DNA of 64,000 nucleotides, from contig JAKELP010000011.1 in the NCBI GenBank assembly GCA_029929735.1, forward strand, positions 4,357,501 to 4,421,500, read 5' to 3'. How positions within the stretch are numbered: the first letter of the stretch is position 1; each line of letters begins with the position of its first letter. The position numbers were made by a program, and so were the translations under genes. The stretch is from Mimosa pudica (lineage: Eukaryota > Streptophyta > Magnoliopsida > Fabales > Fabaceae). Of this stretch, positions 23,891 to 35,800 are shown piece after piece. Under the pieces are notes generated by a model. The model was not told the origin of the DNA. It saw nothing but the letters and a program-made list of their open reading frames with translations, and did not search any database.

Positions 23891-24732
23891 ATGTTTTTGT
23901 TGCTTTTGTGAAAGATCAGAGTGGTCAAAAAGAAGAAAGAAAGAGTAGTGCCTGTGCCATTTGCTATTGGGTATTTGAAAACAACTAGATCTGTCATATA
24001 TGATTGTAGTTATGGCTACTATGTGCATGAGCTCAATGTTCTTGGGAGAACCCATGACCAACATGTTATTGTTTGGCAAAGAAGCCATGAAGGATATGTC
24101 GAACAACACTCCACAGTGAGGCTATTGTGGATCTCACACAAAAAGCCTTTGAAGGTTCATCAGATTATGTATTTACCTGCAAAATCAATCAGACAGTTAA
24201 ACATTTCAAAATCATACAATGGACTAATATATTTTTTTTGGACAAATTACAAGTGACTAATATTAACTAATGAGAAACCTGATGGCAGAAGTGAAGGGAA
24301 TATTACAAGGTAAGAAAGTGTATTTGGAGAAAAGTGGTTGTGTCCAGTGAAACAATGGAGGCTCAAAACCTCATTATATATTGCTAGAGAGCGTTCAAGA
24401 AACCTCTAATTGTGCTTGTTGATGACTAAATACTTAACAAAAACGAGTTTTATTGTTTAATGTACATGAGATGATGCTGTTTCACGCATTGTTTGTAAGT
24501 ATGTTGAGTACAGTCTCAGGCTCTCAGCAGCACAAAGGAAAAAAGCCAAAATTCCTTATGGGAGCAGGACCAGAAATATTTGTTGTGTTCAATAGGGAAG
24601 ATGAATCCAGACATCACAAGTGCCAAATTCTGCTTCAAGTTATATGGTCCATGCACTGTAACTCCTACCTTTTATGTACACCATCCAATATTTGAAACTT
24701 ATCTGCAATTAGAAACATTGAACTAATATCAT
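23891..24732. other. Intergenic region, no gene recognised
   Basis: A 111-codon frame at 23921-24256 begins with a Lys-rich run and has no recognisable domain; a second at 24453-24695 likewise. I do not call them genes. Confidence 0.4.
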
Positions 24733-24742
24733 TTTGTTTAAA

Positions 24743-25120
24743 GGGTTTAAGTGCAAAAATGCCCATGTAATTGTCATTAAGGTGCAAAAATAGCTATGAA
24801 AATTTTTTTTGGAGCAAAACTGCCCATCAAATTTCAAAATTGGGGCAAAAATGCCCATTACAGTTAATTTTTTTACTTTTTGACACATTGTCGTTAATCG
24901 ATTCATCTTTCACTAAAACATGTGTCAAGTTTACGTGTTCATTTGCCCTTGTGTGATGATGATGCGACTAGGATGATAAGAGAAAAAGTCAAAAAATTAA
25001 CTGTCATAGGCATTTTTGCCCCATTTTTGAAATTTGATATGCAGTTTTGCTCCAAAAAATTTTACATGACTATTTTTGCACCTTCATGACAATTACATAG
25101 GCAATTTCGCACTTTATCTC
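24743..25120. mobile_element. Mutator-like foldback MITE 1
   Basis: The two halves are inverted repeats of about 140 bp (GTGCAAAAATGCCCATGTAA faces TTACATAGGCAATTTCGCAC, and further inside GGGGCAAAAATGCC faces GGCATTTTTGCCCC). The element is flanked by an exact 10-bp direct repeat, TTTGTTTAAA, at 24733-24742 and 25121-25130. Long terminal inverted repeats with 9-11 bp target duplications are the mark of Mutator-like elements. Confidence 0.85.
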
Positions 25121-25460
25121 TTTGTTTAAATGCATTGCACAGGTACATGCACCACCATGCATGTCAGGTAATGGCTTTAGTGTATACCTCTGATGGAAAA
25201 TAGGGAAATAATAATATGCATATATAACCATGTGTCTATTTAATAAAGCAAAAATCATGTGGTAGTTTTTTTTTTTGAATAAAATCATGTGGTAGTTGAG
25301 AGGCCCCTAGCCATGAATGGTGTGCCTCTCACTCAACACGTGCTTGTATTATTTTTATTATGCCTAAAATGAGAATCAACTTAATGTAATTAAACATTTA
25401 ATAGCATAACTTTTTATTGTCATGTTAATGATAAATAAATTTCATTCATCATTTTATTTT

Positions 25461-26544
25461 GGGTTAAACCCACTTTTAGTCCCTATAGTTTGCATAGATT
25501 TGGGTTTTAGTCCCTGAAGTTTGAAAGTGGAGGTTTTGATCCCTGAAGTTTGCTAAGTTAGAAGAGTAGGTCCCTATACTTTCAAAAGGACCTAACAGTG
25601 TTAATTTTTGCTGATGTGTGACTAACACCGTTAGTTTCATTGAGCTGACATGATGATTAGATTAGATATTTAGATGACTTGGAAATAATGAATTTGAAAA
25701 TAAAATGAAGTATATACTGAAATTAAAAAGAAAAAAGAAAATCACTAGTGAACCCAGATCTGAGACGCTTCTTCTTCTTCCACCCCGTACACTACGGCGC
25801 CGTTCACTGGGTTACTAAGTTCATCCATTGAAGAACATCTTCATATAATTTTTTCTCCCATAAAACACTAATAATTATTCAACCACTGAAAGAGAAAATA
25901 GAATATAACTAAGACATAACTGCAATAGTGATGTATATATACTAAGGGAAGGGGAGATTAATTTTAATCTTTAAGAGCTTCAGCAAGCAATTTTCATCCA
26001 AAACAAGGTCAATAGAAACATCAGTTCCCCATGTTGCAAGCTTCTTTTCCTCTACAGGCTTATGATCGTCTGAGCAAGATTCACAGAAGTTTTTGATTAT
26101 TACAAAGAACAACATATGATACAGCAGAGCCATGAAAAGTTGAAACAAGCAGGGAAAACGGGAAGAGGAAGAGTTACAATAATAGAGATTGTATTAACAA
26201 TCCCAAATCACACCTTCAACACTGTACGTGGGTGGAAGAAGAAGAGGGACCTAAGATCTGGGTTCAAGGACCTTTTTTCTTTTTATTTTAATTTAGTATA
26301 TTCTTCATTTTATTTTTAAATTCATTATTTCCAAGTCATCTAATATAATCATCCTGCCAGCTCAACGAAACTAACGGTGTTAGTGACACATCAGCAAAAA
26401 TTAACATCGTTAGGTCCTTTTGAAAGTATAGGGACCAACTCTTCTAACTTAGTAAACTTCAGGGACCAAAACCCTCACTTTCAAACTTCAAGGACTAAAA
26501 CTCAAATCTATGCAAACTATAGGGACTAAAAGTGAGTTTAACCC
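25461..26544. mobile_element. Mutator-like foldback element 2 with unique interior
   Basis: The terminal inverted repeats are about 330 bp, starting GGGTTAAACCCACTTTTAGT and ending ACTAAAAGTGAGTTTAACCC. An exact 9-bp target duplication, TTTTATTTT, flanks it at 25452-25460 and 26545-26553. The central roughly 420 bp (25796-26214) is not repeated and holds a 68-codon minus-strand frame with CESCSDDHKPVEEKK and GTDVSIDLVLDENCLLK, which looks more protein-like than random sequence. A transduplicated gene fragment (Pack-MULE) is possible; I do not recognise the source gene. Confidence 0.85.
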
Positions 26545-26858
26545 TTTTATTTTTGAAAAATCTTTTGGGACAGTCAATTAGAGGTCCCATGGAAGAAAAA
26601 TAATTAAGATTATGTCTCACAAGTTATATCTAGGGCTAACAACAAGAACTTATTGGTCTCACATAACAACTCGTGGGACCCCATTTTAGTAAATTTATAC
26701 ATTCACATAAAATATTTAATAAAGTGCCTTATATAAGATAAAAAAAGTTATCTCTTCACTTTATAAATAGGACCAGAGGAGTATTAACCATGTATCGATT
26801 TAATAAATCAACAATCACGTAGAGTATGATGACCTATGACCTATGACCTATCCTCTCC

Positions 26859-27723
26859 TAGAGCCGGGAATATGGGTCGAACCCACGGGTTGAGCCCGGC
26901 AACCCGCGGGTTTGGACAGGGTTAAGATTGGTAAAATCTCAGTCCATTTAGAACGGGCCGTTTTGACCTAGCCCATTCAACCCACGGGTTAACATGGGTT
27001 AGCCCGACGGGTTGACGGGCCAACCCTACTTTTTTTTAAAAAAATATATATATAATTATATACATATTAAGCAAACTCTAACCCCTTACTATACACAAAA
27101 CCTGCCGGCTACTCCTCCCTCAAACCTTAACATTTTGTTCTTCATCTCTAAACCATTTGTTCTTCTTCTAAATCCCTCTCCAATCCTTTCGCTCCCCAAA
27201 CAATTTCATCAATTCTCAATTTCTTCGATCTCTAAACTGTTTGTTCTCCTTATAAATCTCTCCCTTATTTTTTTGTTTGTGACAAATGGAGTTGAGGAGG
27301 AGGAAATTATTGAAGTTTTGATTGCCTAATGATGGGGTTTTAGTCTATTTTATTTGACCTTTGTATTTTGTATTTTTGGTGCACTAGACTTGTATTATTT
27401 GATTGAATTTGGCTAAACTTGTTTTATTTATGATAATTTTTAGTCGGTGTTAATATTATTTGAATTAGAATTTAGAATTTTCATATTTTTTATATGCATC
27501 GCATCGCCTTATCGCATGGGCAGTGAGTGACTAGGTCGCCTGTATATTTTTTGTGTAGAATTTCTTTTAAAGAGACGGGTTGACCCTGTAACCCTGCAAG
27601 CCGGGTTAGGGTTGACCAAATTTCAGTCCATTTAAAACGGGCAGTTCTGACCCTGCCCATCTGACCCTTGGGTTGGGACAGGTCAACTCATAACCCACGG
27701 GCCAACTCATATTACCGGCTATA
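26859..27723. mobile_element. hAT-like non-autonomous element
   Basis: The ends TAGAGCCGGGAATATGGGTC and its inverted partner ending ATATTACCGGCTATA are imperfect terminal inverted repeats of hAT style. Subterminal zones are packed with GGGTTG/CAACCC and CCCGCGGG-like motifs in both orientations, typical of hAT ends. The flanking 8-mers (TCCTCTCC and TCTTCTTC) agree at six of eight positions. There is no transposase; the interior frame at 27012-27329 has no domain. Confidence 0.65.
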
Positions 27724-27980
27724 TCTTCTTCTGTGAAGTAGACAATCAACTCTTCCAGTAGACAAGGGTGTGTATAGACAAAACCCCGAGTATATGGGTC
27801 ATCAACTCAAGGTCTGCCCTGTCCTAATCCCTATAATGAATTGGACCAGCCCATACTAGCCTGATTGGTCCGATTGAATTGGGTTTTGGATTAAAATGAT
27901 CAGACTACTTATTCTAGTTTTTTTTTTTGGCCAATGACTACTTATTCTAGTTTGGTCCCACCCACGTGAACATGTTAATA

Positions 27981-28224
27981 TACTCCCTCCGTTCCTAAAT
28001 ATAAGATCTAGATAACTTTTTTTTTAAAGATTAAGGTTGCGAAATAGGTTATTAAATGATGACATATTTGATATCTTTTTAGATTATCCATTAGCTTATA
28101 GGTAAAATAAACTAGTTTAAGAGAAAAAATTAGGTAAATCAATTTATAATTAACTCATTTTTTGCTTTTTTTAGAATTTTTCAAAAAAGTCATCTAGGTC
28201 CTATATTTAGGAACGGAGGGAGTA
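27981..28224 (+). mobile_element. Stowaway-like MITE, copy 4
   Basis: It is intact, with inverted ends TACTCCCTCCGTTCCTAAAT and TTTAGGAACGGAGGGAGTA. The interior is in the same orientation as copy 1. Confidence 0.9.
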
Positions 28225-28890
28225 TTTAGTTGCTACTTTCTATTGTTGTTATTAGGTAAAAAATAGGCTCATAAGAAAAGTAGGACGTAAAGAATCATAT
28301 AAGCTTATTTTCTAACCAAATAAAGACTATATGTCATCCTTTGTTTTCTTTTCCTTCTCTTTTCTCACCTCAAGTTTTCTCTCCACCCGAGACAGCTTAA
28401 ATGGTGTGGGATATTATTATGGCTATTTTTTGTCTTAACCGTGTTTATTTGATTGGAATCTTAAATTGCCTCCCATAAAGAAAAACGAAATCAAATTGAG
28501 GTTCTTAACTTCCTAAACCAATCCAGTGGCTGCGCCTGGACCACATTGGATTGGACTAGGCTGAATATTTTTGTTTATCAAATGTTAGTACTAGGCGTTG
28601 GATAGGATAACTGGATTTCTACACATTCCTATGAGTGAGTGGTCTGATAGGATGACTGGATCCAACCTCATTGGTTGAAAGATTTCAGTTTAAAATGATT
28701 ATTTTCCTCATTTAAAGATAAAATAATATTAACAATTTTAGTTGCTTTGGAACATTTTTATTAAAGATCAAAGTCTTAAATTTTGCTATGTATATCGTAA
28801 AATATGGTATAGTACTATCCTGTTAGTTCTTTCTCCATTTCTCATAAAAAAATATGGTATATTACTTAGATGCAAAAGTGTTCGTTGTTT

Positions 28891-29049
28891 ACTAAGGGGT
28901 GGTAATAATTAGTTGAGCTAGTAAATGGGTTTAACCTCCCGTAAGAGAATGTGTGTTTGAATATTGGGAAGGGCTCTCATGAATGAGAGAGGAGACAACC
29001 CTACTTACTACTCATATGGGTAGTTAGAATCGGAAGTTGTTTAAAAAAA
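28891..29049 (+). mobile_element. tRNA-derived SINE, older copy
   Basis: The head TTAGTTGAGCTAGTAAATGG resembles the A box of the copy at 33169, and a degenerate B box (GTTTGAATATTGG) follows. An A run closes it. The 17-bp target duplication AAAAGTGTTCGTTGTTT is found at 28874-28890 and 29050-29066. Confidence 0.85.
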
Positions 29050-29567
29050 AAAAGTGTTCGTTGTTTCCAAAAGTCGGTGCAGCATCATATTGGTCTTAAT
29101 TATTGCCAATGTAATTTATCTGTATAGGAAGGAAGATGGTCTTTTATATGGAAATTAAGATCGCTTTGCAATCCTGTTGGAATATATCAATCTGATTGGA
29201 ATCGAATTTTAATATCAATTAATTTTCAAGATTATACGCGTCAATTACGATGTGTGTTGATCTATGATTGATTAATGACACAAATCTAATAAGGAAATTA
29301 AGTAAATTAATTAATATTGATAATAAATGAGATTAATATAAAATAATAGAGTTCAATACACGCACAACTATTCATAATAAATTAAAATGAAGTCAACTGA
29401 AATCAAATAGGAAATTGTCCAAAAATAAAAAAAACAGTAAATAAGACACGCATAGTTAAACAACAACATAAAATATTAATCTATTAGTAAAAGATAAAGA
29501 AAAAATTGTAGCTTCTACCATCGGCGAGTTTTAGAATCTGGTGGTTCAGTTTCTTCTTCTCTCAAAT

Positions 29568-31786
29568 ATGGCTGCCATTGGTATGCAACTTTCAACCCCT
29601 ATTGTTCTTCCTTGTTTGTCACGTTAACATTTTAGTGCAAATAATAACACTACGCATGTGCATAGTTCCAAATCAATATATGTATGAAGATGCATGAGCT
29701 ATAAAGTTTAATTTGAACTCCATAAAAATATGTAGCTACTCTAGTTTATTGATTTCAAGTGACATGTATATTTGAAGGCAGGTTAGTTTGAAGAAGCAAC
29801 CCATGCCCACACTATTGATGAAAGTTCTTTTTTAGTACTTAAGTGAATAGAAACCTTACTCCAAAAAGCTGCTTGTTGAAGTGATCCACTGTACTTAAAT
29901 ATATCATTCTACTTCGGATGACACTTGATATCATATACTACCAAATCTCAACTGCATAAATCCCATCACCATGTGGGGTAGTCTCTTGTGTTATGATGTT
30001 TGTATGGTGTAATAATCATAACATTGATATTGATGTGTGTGTGCGTGTGTGTGTGATTGATTTGATTTAATTTGTGTGTATAGAAGATTGGGTGTGTGAA
30101 GTGGTGGCGTCTACAAGCACTGCTTCTTCTGAGAACGCATTGTTGGAAATTACCAGACTTGTGGAGCACAACGATGAAAAGGTTAATTAATTTGCATATA
30201 TTCCATCTTGGAGGTTTAATTTTCTCGCTAACTCTGTAAACATAAAATAAAAGATCATTCTAAAAACTAACAAATAAACAAACAAGAATTACAATGATTA
30301 TTGTGATATAATTAAATTCACTCTAAAAGCTTAGCATAGATAATAATCTGTTTAATTTTAATTCATGGTGATCTTATTAGTTGATTTGTCAAGTAACTGG
30401 CGGAGCTCATGGTTCTATAAAACTTAGTGATGAACCCACGTGCTTAATACGCGGGACTTCTAACTTTGTGCATGGGTAAGTCTATCTTACTATATATCTA
30501 TTCATTCATTAATAATTAATGTAACTTGCACATTTTTCATGTTGACCCCATATATATATAGAAACACACACTACGCATTACTCATGTTGACCCCCCACAC
30601 ACACACACTTTTTCTCTCCTTAATCTCTCTACTTCTAACTATAAAATCAAGTTTAATTTTTTTTTAGAGAAAGTAAAGATGTAAAGCAAATCACTTTGAT
30701 GTATTTATATTTATATTTTTTTTCTCAAAACTAATCTATATATTGATCATGAAGTAACGTAAAATCCAATTACATATAACATATGTTGAAATTTAGTGGT
30801 CATTCATGCTGTTTTAATCACCACAAAAAAGTCAATTTGATCTTATATTTAATACAAGACAAAATATATATGTATTTATATGATCATGCTACTGCTATTG
30901 CAGGTTCCTTTTTGGTTGTGTCTCCATTGGTTTTACTTCCAATGAGGTTTGCTTTCGTAGTTAGTGGCAATTAATTATTGACGTTCTTTTATTTTTTGCT
31001 TATCACCATGATAAAATTAAATTATCCATTACCATTTATTTAATATATTTAACAAGGTGAAATATTTTAATACGTAATCTTTTGTTATGATGTTTTAAAT
31101 GGCCGTATGTTAGAATTTCATTGGCATATGTGGAAAAGGTGATTTCATAGTGGATAACTCAAGAAAAGGTAGGCCATCTTATTAACTGTATCTCTTTTGA
31201 TTCCCAGTGTTAATTAATTTTTAAACTTAATTAATCGGGACTAGTGAACACCCCGTGCATGCTTTTATTATATTTTAAGTCGTGAATTTATGCAGATTCA
31301 TCATCACAAAAGGAGGTACCTGTCTCTCTTCAAGAAACTGAGGTATGACTGACTTGATGTTCCTTTTCTCTAACATATATATTGAAAACCACTAAAACAA
31401 CGTTTTCTATTAAAACGTAATTAGTTGATTCTTTGTAATAACTAAAAAAACTGACTACATATGATTAGGTGACATCCATTGGAGGGTGGATTTCCTTTGA
31501 TTTCGACTTTTGGGGGGTCCCACTTGGAAGCCTTGATATATGTGTTCATCTTGGCTTTGGTGGTTGTTGGTATAATAATTCTTAAAAACATCCAATTTTA
31601 TGACATTGTTTTATAGTTCTTTTGTTATAAACGTTTTTCAATTGTTAGTTGTTCACAAAACGAACCAACCATCTTTCAATGGGTGTGTTTTTCAGGGAGG
31701 TGGCTGATGCTGTTAGTGAAGTTGAAGAAATCGTGCTGGATTCGGAAGTAGCTTTACTTTGTTGTCCTTTTGTGTGTTATATGTGA
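29568..31786 (+). CDS. Eight-exon gene of unrecognised family
   Basis: Eight segments with GT-AG borders join without a frame break: 29568-29580, 30084-30181, 30381-30475, 30904-30946, 31114-31168, 31296-31342, 31469-31569 and 31696-31786, giving 180 residues. Segments worth noting are the acidic, helical start (ENALLEITRLVEHNDEK, about 21-37), a Gly-rich part with VTGGAHGSIKLSDEP (about 42-56), GFLFGCVSIGF (about 69-79), FIGICGKGDFIVD (about 84-96), an aromatic stretch GGWISFDFDFWGVPLG (about 122-137) and EVADAVSEVEEIVLDSE (about 151-167). It has no signal peptide or clear membrane helix. The leader before the ATG is CT-rich as in plant 5' UTRs. I do not recognise the family. Consistent phase over eight small exons argues for a real gene, but no single exon is long enough to prove coding, and alternative acceptors exist (for example 30087 instead of 30084). 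It could also be a truncated paralogue. Confidence 0.55.
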
Positions 31787-31832
31787 ATGTGAATGTGAAT
31801 GTGAATGTGAACGTGATTGTGCATGTGAATGT
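31781..31832 (+). repeat. (GAATGT)n hexanucleotide repeat at the end of the unassigned gene
   Basis: Four near-perfect GTGAAT units followed by degenerate ones begin inside the last codons. The predicted TGA stop (31784-31786) is itself formed by the first unit, so the reading frame may originally have ended elsewhere. Confidence 0.8.
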
Positions 31833-32024
31833 TGTACTAGGTTCTAAAATCTGATTGTTTTTTTGCTTGTAATTTCACTGGTCAAAGCTCTATACCAAAC
31901 ATGAATTTTTTTTTTTAAAAAAAAAACTGATGGATAGTTTGCAAGAGATATCAATTTCTATGTTACTTATTTGGTCATAAACATGAAGTGAAACGAAATA
32001 GAACCTCTCCTCTGAGAATGGAAC
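31833..32024. other. Spacer with A/T runs
   Basis: Short AT-rich spacer between the hexanucleotide repeat and a SINE; presumably the 3' UTR of the upstream gene. Confidence 0.4.
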
Positions 32025-32044
32025 AAATATGGAATAAGTAATCT

Positions 32045-32317
32045 TTTTTTAGGTGACAAAATTTTAGGAAGGGGTTTAGGCTCAACCCAATCCAGGGGCA
32101 GGACACCTAGCTAGACTATTAGGTTAAGTGAAAATAGAGCCAACTATTAACTCCCCCGCCGGACTCGCCTGGATCAATAGAGATGACTCCCCAAACGCCG
32201 CGATGGAGACACAACTAAGTGTCACTCCCAAATCCCAATGGATCGAACCCGTGCTAAAGTGGATAACTAGACACTTTAAGTCTAACCCCTCGCCCACTAA
32301 ACCAATGGACAATGGTT
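32045..32317 (-). mobile_element. tRNA-derived SINE of a second family
   Basis: Read on the minus strand it has an A-box-like head (TTAGTGGGCGAGGGGTTAGA) and an intact B box (GGGTTCGATCC), and it ends in an A run (T run at 32045-32050 on the plus strand). A 20-bp exact target duplication, AAATATGGAATAAGTAATCT, flanks it at 32025-32044 and 32318-32337. The sequence differs from the three other SINEs. Confidence 0.9.
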
Positions 32318-32337
32318 AAATATGGAATAAGTAATCT

Positions 32338-32888
32338 GTCCAAACCAATGGTAGGTAAAAGATGCTGTTCTTAACTTCTTATCATATTCTGACGCCAGAT
32401 CCGATTTAAAGATTATTTCCTTGGCCACTCGTTTTTAGCTGATTACATGTGTTGCACATGTTAGACTTTAACAGATTCCAAGATAGACGAATCAATCATA
32501 TCCAATAGGAGTATATCTTAATATTCCTGATGTTACCCAAACACCCCAATTTGATTATAACATTTAACATGTGGAATTAAGACATGGGGATTGATAAGAC
32601 CTTCAAGTTAAAGCCTTTTGTTTCAATTAGCTTATTTTTTTTCATCCATTTGGCATGTTATCATTGTGAGATATAGCCGTCCATGAAACCAAACCTCTTG
32701 ATTATTAAACTAAGTACTGAGCTGAGACGCATATCTTTTTTTCTTGGGAAGCCATTCCTGGCAAAAGGCTTGGCTTAAGCAAAAATTTTACAAATAACAT
32801 GCCAACTAATTAATGATAATGAAGAAGCAAGGGAGAAGTAGGGAGGAAGCCATTAATTCTCCCTGCTATGAATTGCAGGTCATTATCA
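32338..32888. other. DXR 3' flank
   Basis: AT-rich spacer between the SINE and the DXR stop codon; it contains the presumed DXR 3' UTR. No other feature seen. Confidence 0.5.
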
Positions 32889-35800
32889 TCATGCTGGAAT
32901 GGGAGTCATTTTTGAAGAGGTTTGTAAACGAGCAGCATATTCCCGGGCCCACAAATCATAGTAAATGATCTCCTCCAATGAAGGAGATGTCACTAACTCC
33001 TTCTGATGCTCCTCACATGTTAGTTCCACAACTTTGAATATATCCAGATAGCCAATCCTGATATAGCAAAATAAAACATTATTAGAGTCAAATGTGAGTA
33101 ATATCATCCAAGAATTGGAAATGCAAAACTCTTGACACTTCTTCACTTTCAAAGTTGACCTTTTGGAACCAATGGGTAGTTGGTTGAGCTGGTAAGTGGG
33201 CTACAACCCCCGTAAGGATGAGAACGCGTGTTCGAATCCCGGGAAGCGCTCTTATTGGGAGAGGGGACAACCTTGTCTATGTGGGCAACACTCCTACCCC
33301 TCGAGTCCGGATTAAACCGGGCGGTGATTAACCAAAAAAAAAAAGTTGACCTTTTGGAAATTTAAAAACTTACTATTAACATTTTTTTGCATGCTGATAA
33401 TCATTCATTATTTTCACTATCATCACCTAGATGAGAGAGCATTAAAGGTTTACATTTTCCATTTTCATTTCTTTCTCCCTCATCATATAATAAGAATTTC
33501 GGAGAAGTTTGACTAGTCCACGGAAATATCTATATGGACAATGAAATTCTCAGTGACAAAAGCATACTTACTTTTCATCAATAAACATCTCTACAGCTTT
33601 CTCATTTGCTGCACTGAGAACTCCAGTCATGGTGCCTCCAGCACGTCCAGCAGCATAGGCAAGATTCATGGATGGATACTTTACATTATCAGGCGCTTTA
33701 AATGTCAAAGAACCAAGCCTGAAAAATCACAAAGGGAATGAGATTATCTACACATTATTTATAATTAAACCTGAAATCCATACAAAATTAAAAGCTTGAT
33801 ATTCATGTTTTTATGAATTTCAATAATGTTGATTAAACTATAAATACCCGTCTTTTTAATAAATTCAAGATAAAGTTAAGTTAAAAATTTGAGATCATAC
33901 TTGCACAGATCAAGACGAGGCCACGTTACTTCAGAGCAATAAATTCTTTCTGGCCAAGACATTGTATAGAGAATTGGCAAGCGCATGTCGGGCCACCCCA
34001 ACTGTGCCAGCACTGATGAATCCTGAAGACAGAAAAATAATTTAGTATGAGAAAAAGATCCATGCTCCTCGTTCCTAACAGTATCGATAATCTTTTATTC
34101 ATTTCCAGTGTTTCTGTTTCCATGTTAATGTATTTAAACTTAATATAATACAACCTCAACCAATATTCTTTTACTATTTCACAGGGCCCAAAGTCGTATA
34201 AACATCCAGCATGTAAGTTTCTCCTATGACAAGCAGTAATCAATATAACATGGTGAGGAATTAAACCTGAGTTTCTATCATTGAGTGTATGATAGATTGT
34301 GGATGAATGACAATCTCAATATTATCATAATCAGCTCCAAATAAGTAGTGTGCTTCAATTACTTCTAGGCCCTGTCAAACACATGGGAAGAATATTTACT
34401 ATATCTACAAAATCCAGGGAAAATAGTTAAACCCAAGGAATGCAGTCTTCCAGCCAAATATTAGCGCCCAAAATAGTCATACCTTGTTGAATAGGGTAGC
34501 GGAATCCACAGTAATCTTTTTCCCCATGTTCCAGTTGGGGTGTTTTAAAGCATCAGCAACCTTTACATCTTTCAGTTTTTCAACAGGCAAATCCCTGTCA
34601 ATCAATGATGGCACGAATCACTAAATGCAAGTTGGTTCCATTACAGAAATTGGTTCGCAGGTATAAAGATATGACTCATTCAAACATAATAACCATGCAT
34701 TAAAGGTAAATAAGTTTAGTTACAGTTAAAATTAAAATTTGTTTTTGAATCCTTACAAGTAAACACAATATTTCATCTAGGCTTCACCAGAAAACTCTCT
34801 AAATTCTCACCTGAAAGCACCTCCAGATGCCGTTAAAATGATTCTCCTAAGTGCACCCTCTGGCAAGCCCTGAATACACTGTAGGGAAAAATATTTTTTA
34901 CTTCAATACTTATGAGCTGTAGGAAATGAAGCAAGAAGAGAAATTGCTCAAGTGCAATAAAATGCACACAACAATACATGTAATAATGACAAGAGAGTAT
35001 AAAGTGTCTTGAATTTGTTTAACACTATTGACAGATGTTGTAATGTCCTATAGTTTCATACCTGAAAAATGGCAGAATGTTCTGAATCAGCAGGAAGAAT
35101 TTTGATGTTATGCTTCTTAGCGAGGGGGAGCACAAAAGGACCTCCAGCAATTAGCGTCTCCTTGTTGGCCAACGCTATGTCTTTCCCTGCTTCTATGGCA
35201 GCAACAGTTGGCTAAGAACATAATAAGAGCAAACTCAGATGTTTGTATTAACATATTTCTCTTCACTACTCAAACTTGCTATCCATAAACAATTTCTGTT
35301 TTTTTTAGTGGACTCACGTTAATCAAAATAGCGATAGAGGTACATAAGACCTCAATATCTCTATATCCAGATTGAGAATCACCAAGTGCATATAGCATAG
35401 CAAATAGATATGGTTATCAATAGGGGATAAAATCAAGCAAAATAAAAGGAAAAAAATGTTACCTTCAGTCCTGCACAACCTACTATTCCCGTGACTACGG
35501 TCACTGCATCAGGGTGACGAGCAACCTGAAAAATATCTAGTTAGAGCTTGGGAAAGCAAAATTGGCTGTATAAGCCAAACTCATAAAGCCAAGCTTGAGA
35601 TGTCTACCTCAATAATTCCTTCTTCTCCAGGGATAATCTCAGGTTTGTCTTCAACATCAGCCAAAGCTTCTTTGAGTTCATCAATAAGGGACTCGTTTCT
35701 AACAGCAACAAGCTGAGGTTTGAAAGTCCTCACCTGTCACATGTAAATGTATTAAAAAGTCAAATTACATTGTATAAGCATTACAAACATGAGATACTGA

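Noticed and set aside
23921..24256. 111-codon frame as a gene
   Set aside because: No ATG context, splice partner, domain or compositional support; it overlaps AT-rich intergenic sequence.
27012..27329. 105-codon frame as a gene
   Set aside because: It lies inside the hAT-like element and has low-complexity composition.
32230..32316. tRNA gene on the minus strand near 32.3 kb
   Set aside because: Same reason: SINE head with flanking 20-bp duplication.
33176..33243. tRNA gene inside DXR intron 11
   Set aside because: The A- and B-box-like pieces belong to a SINE with a tail and target duplication; no complete tRNA cloverleaf is present.
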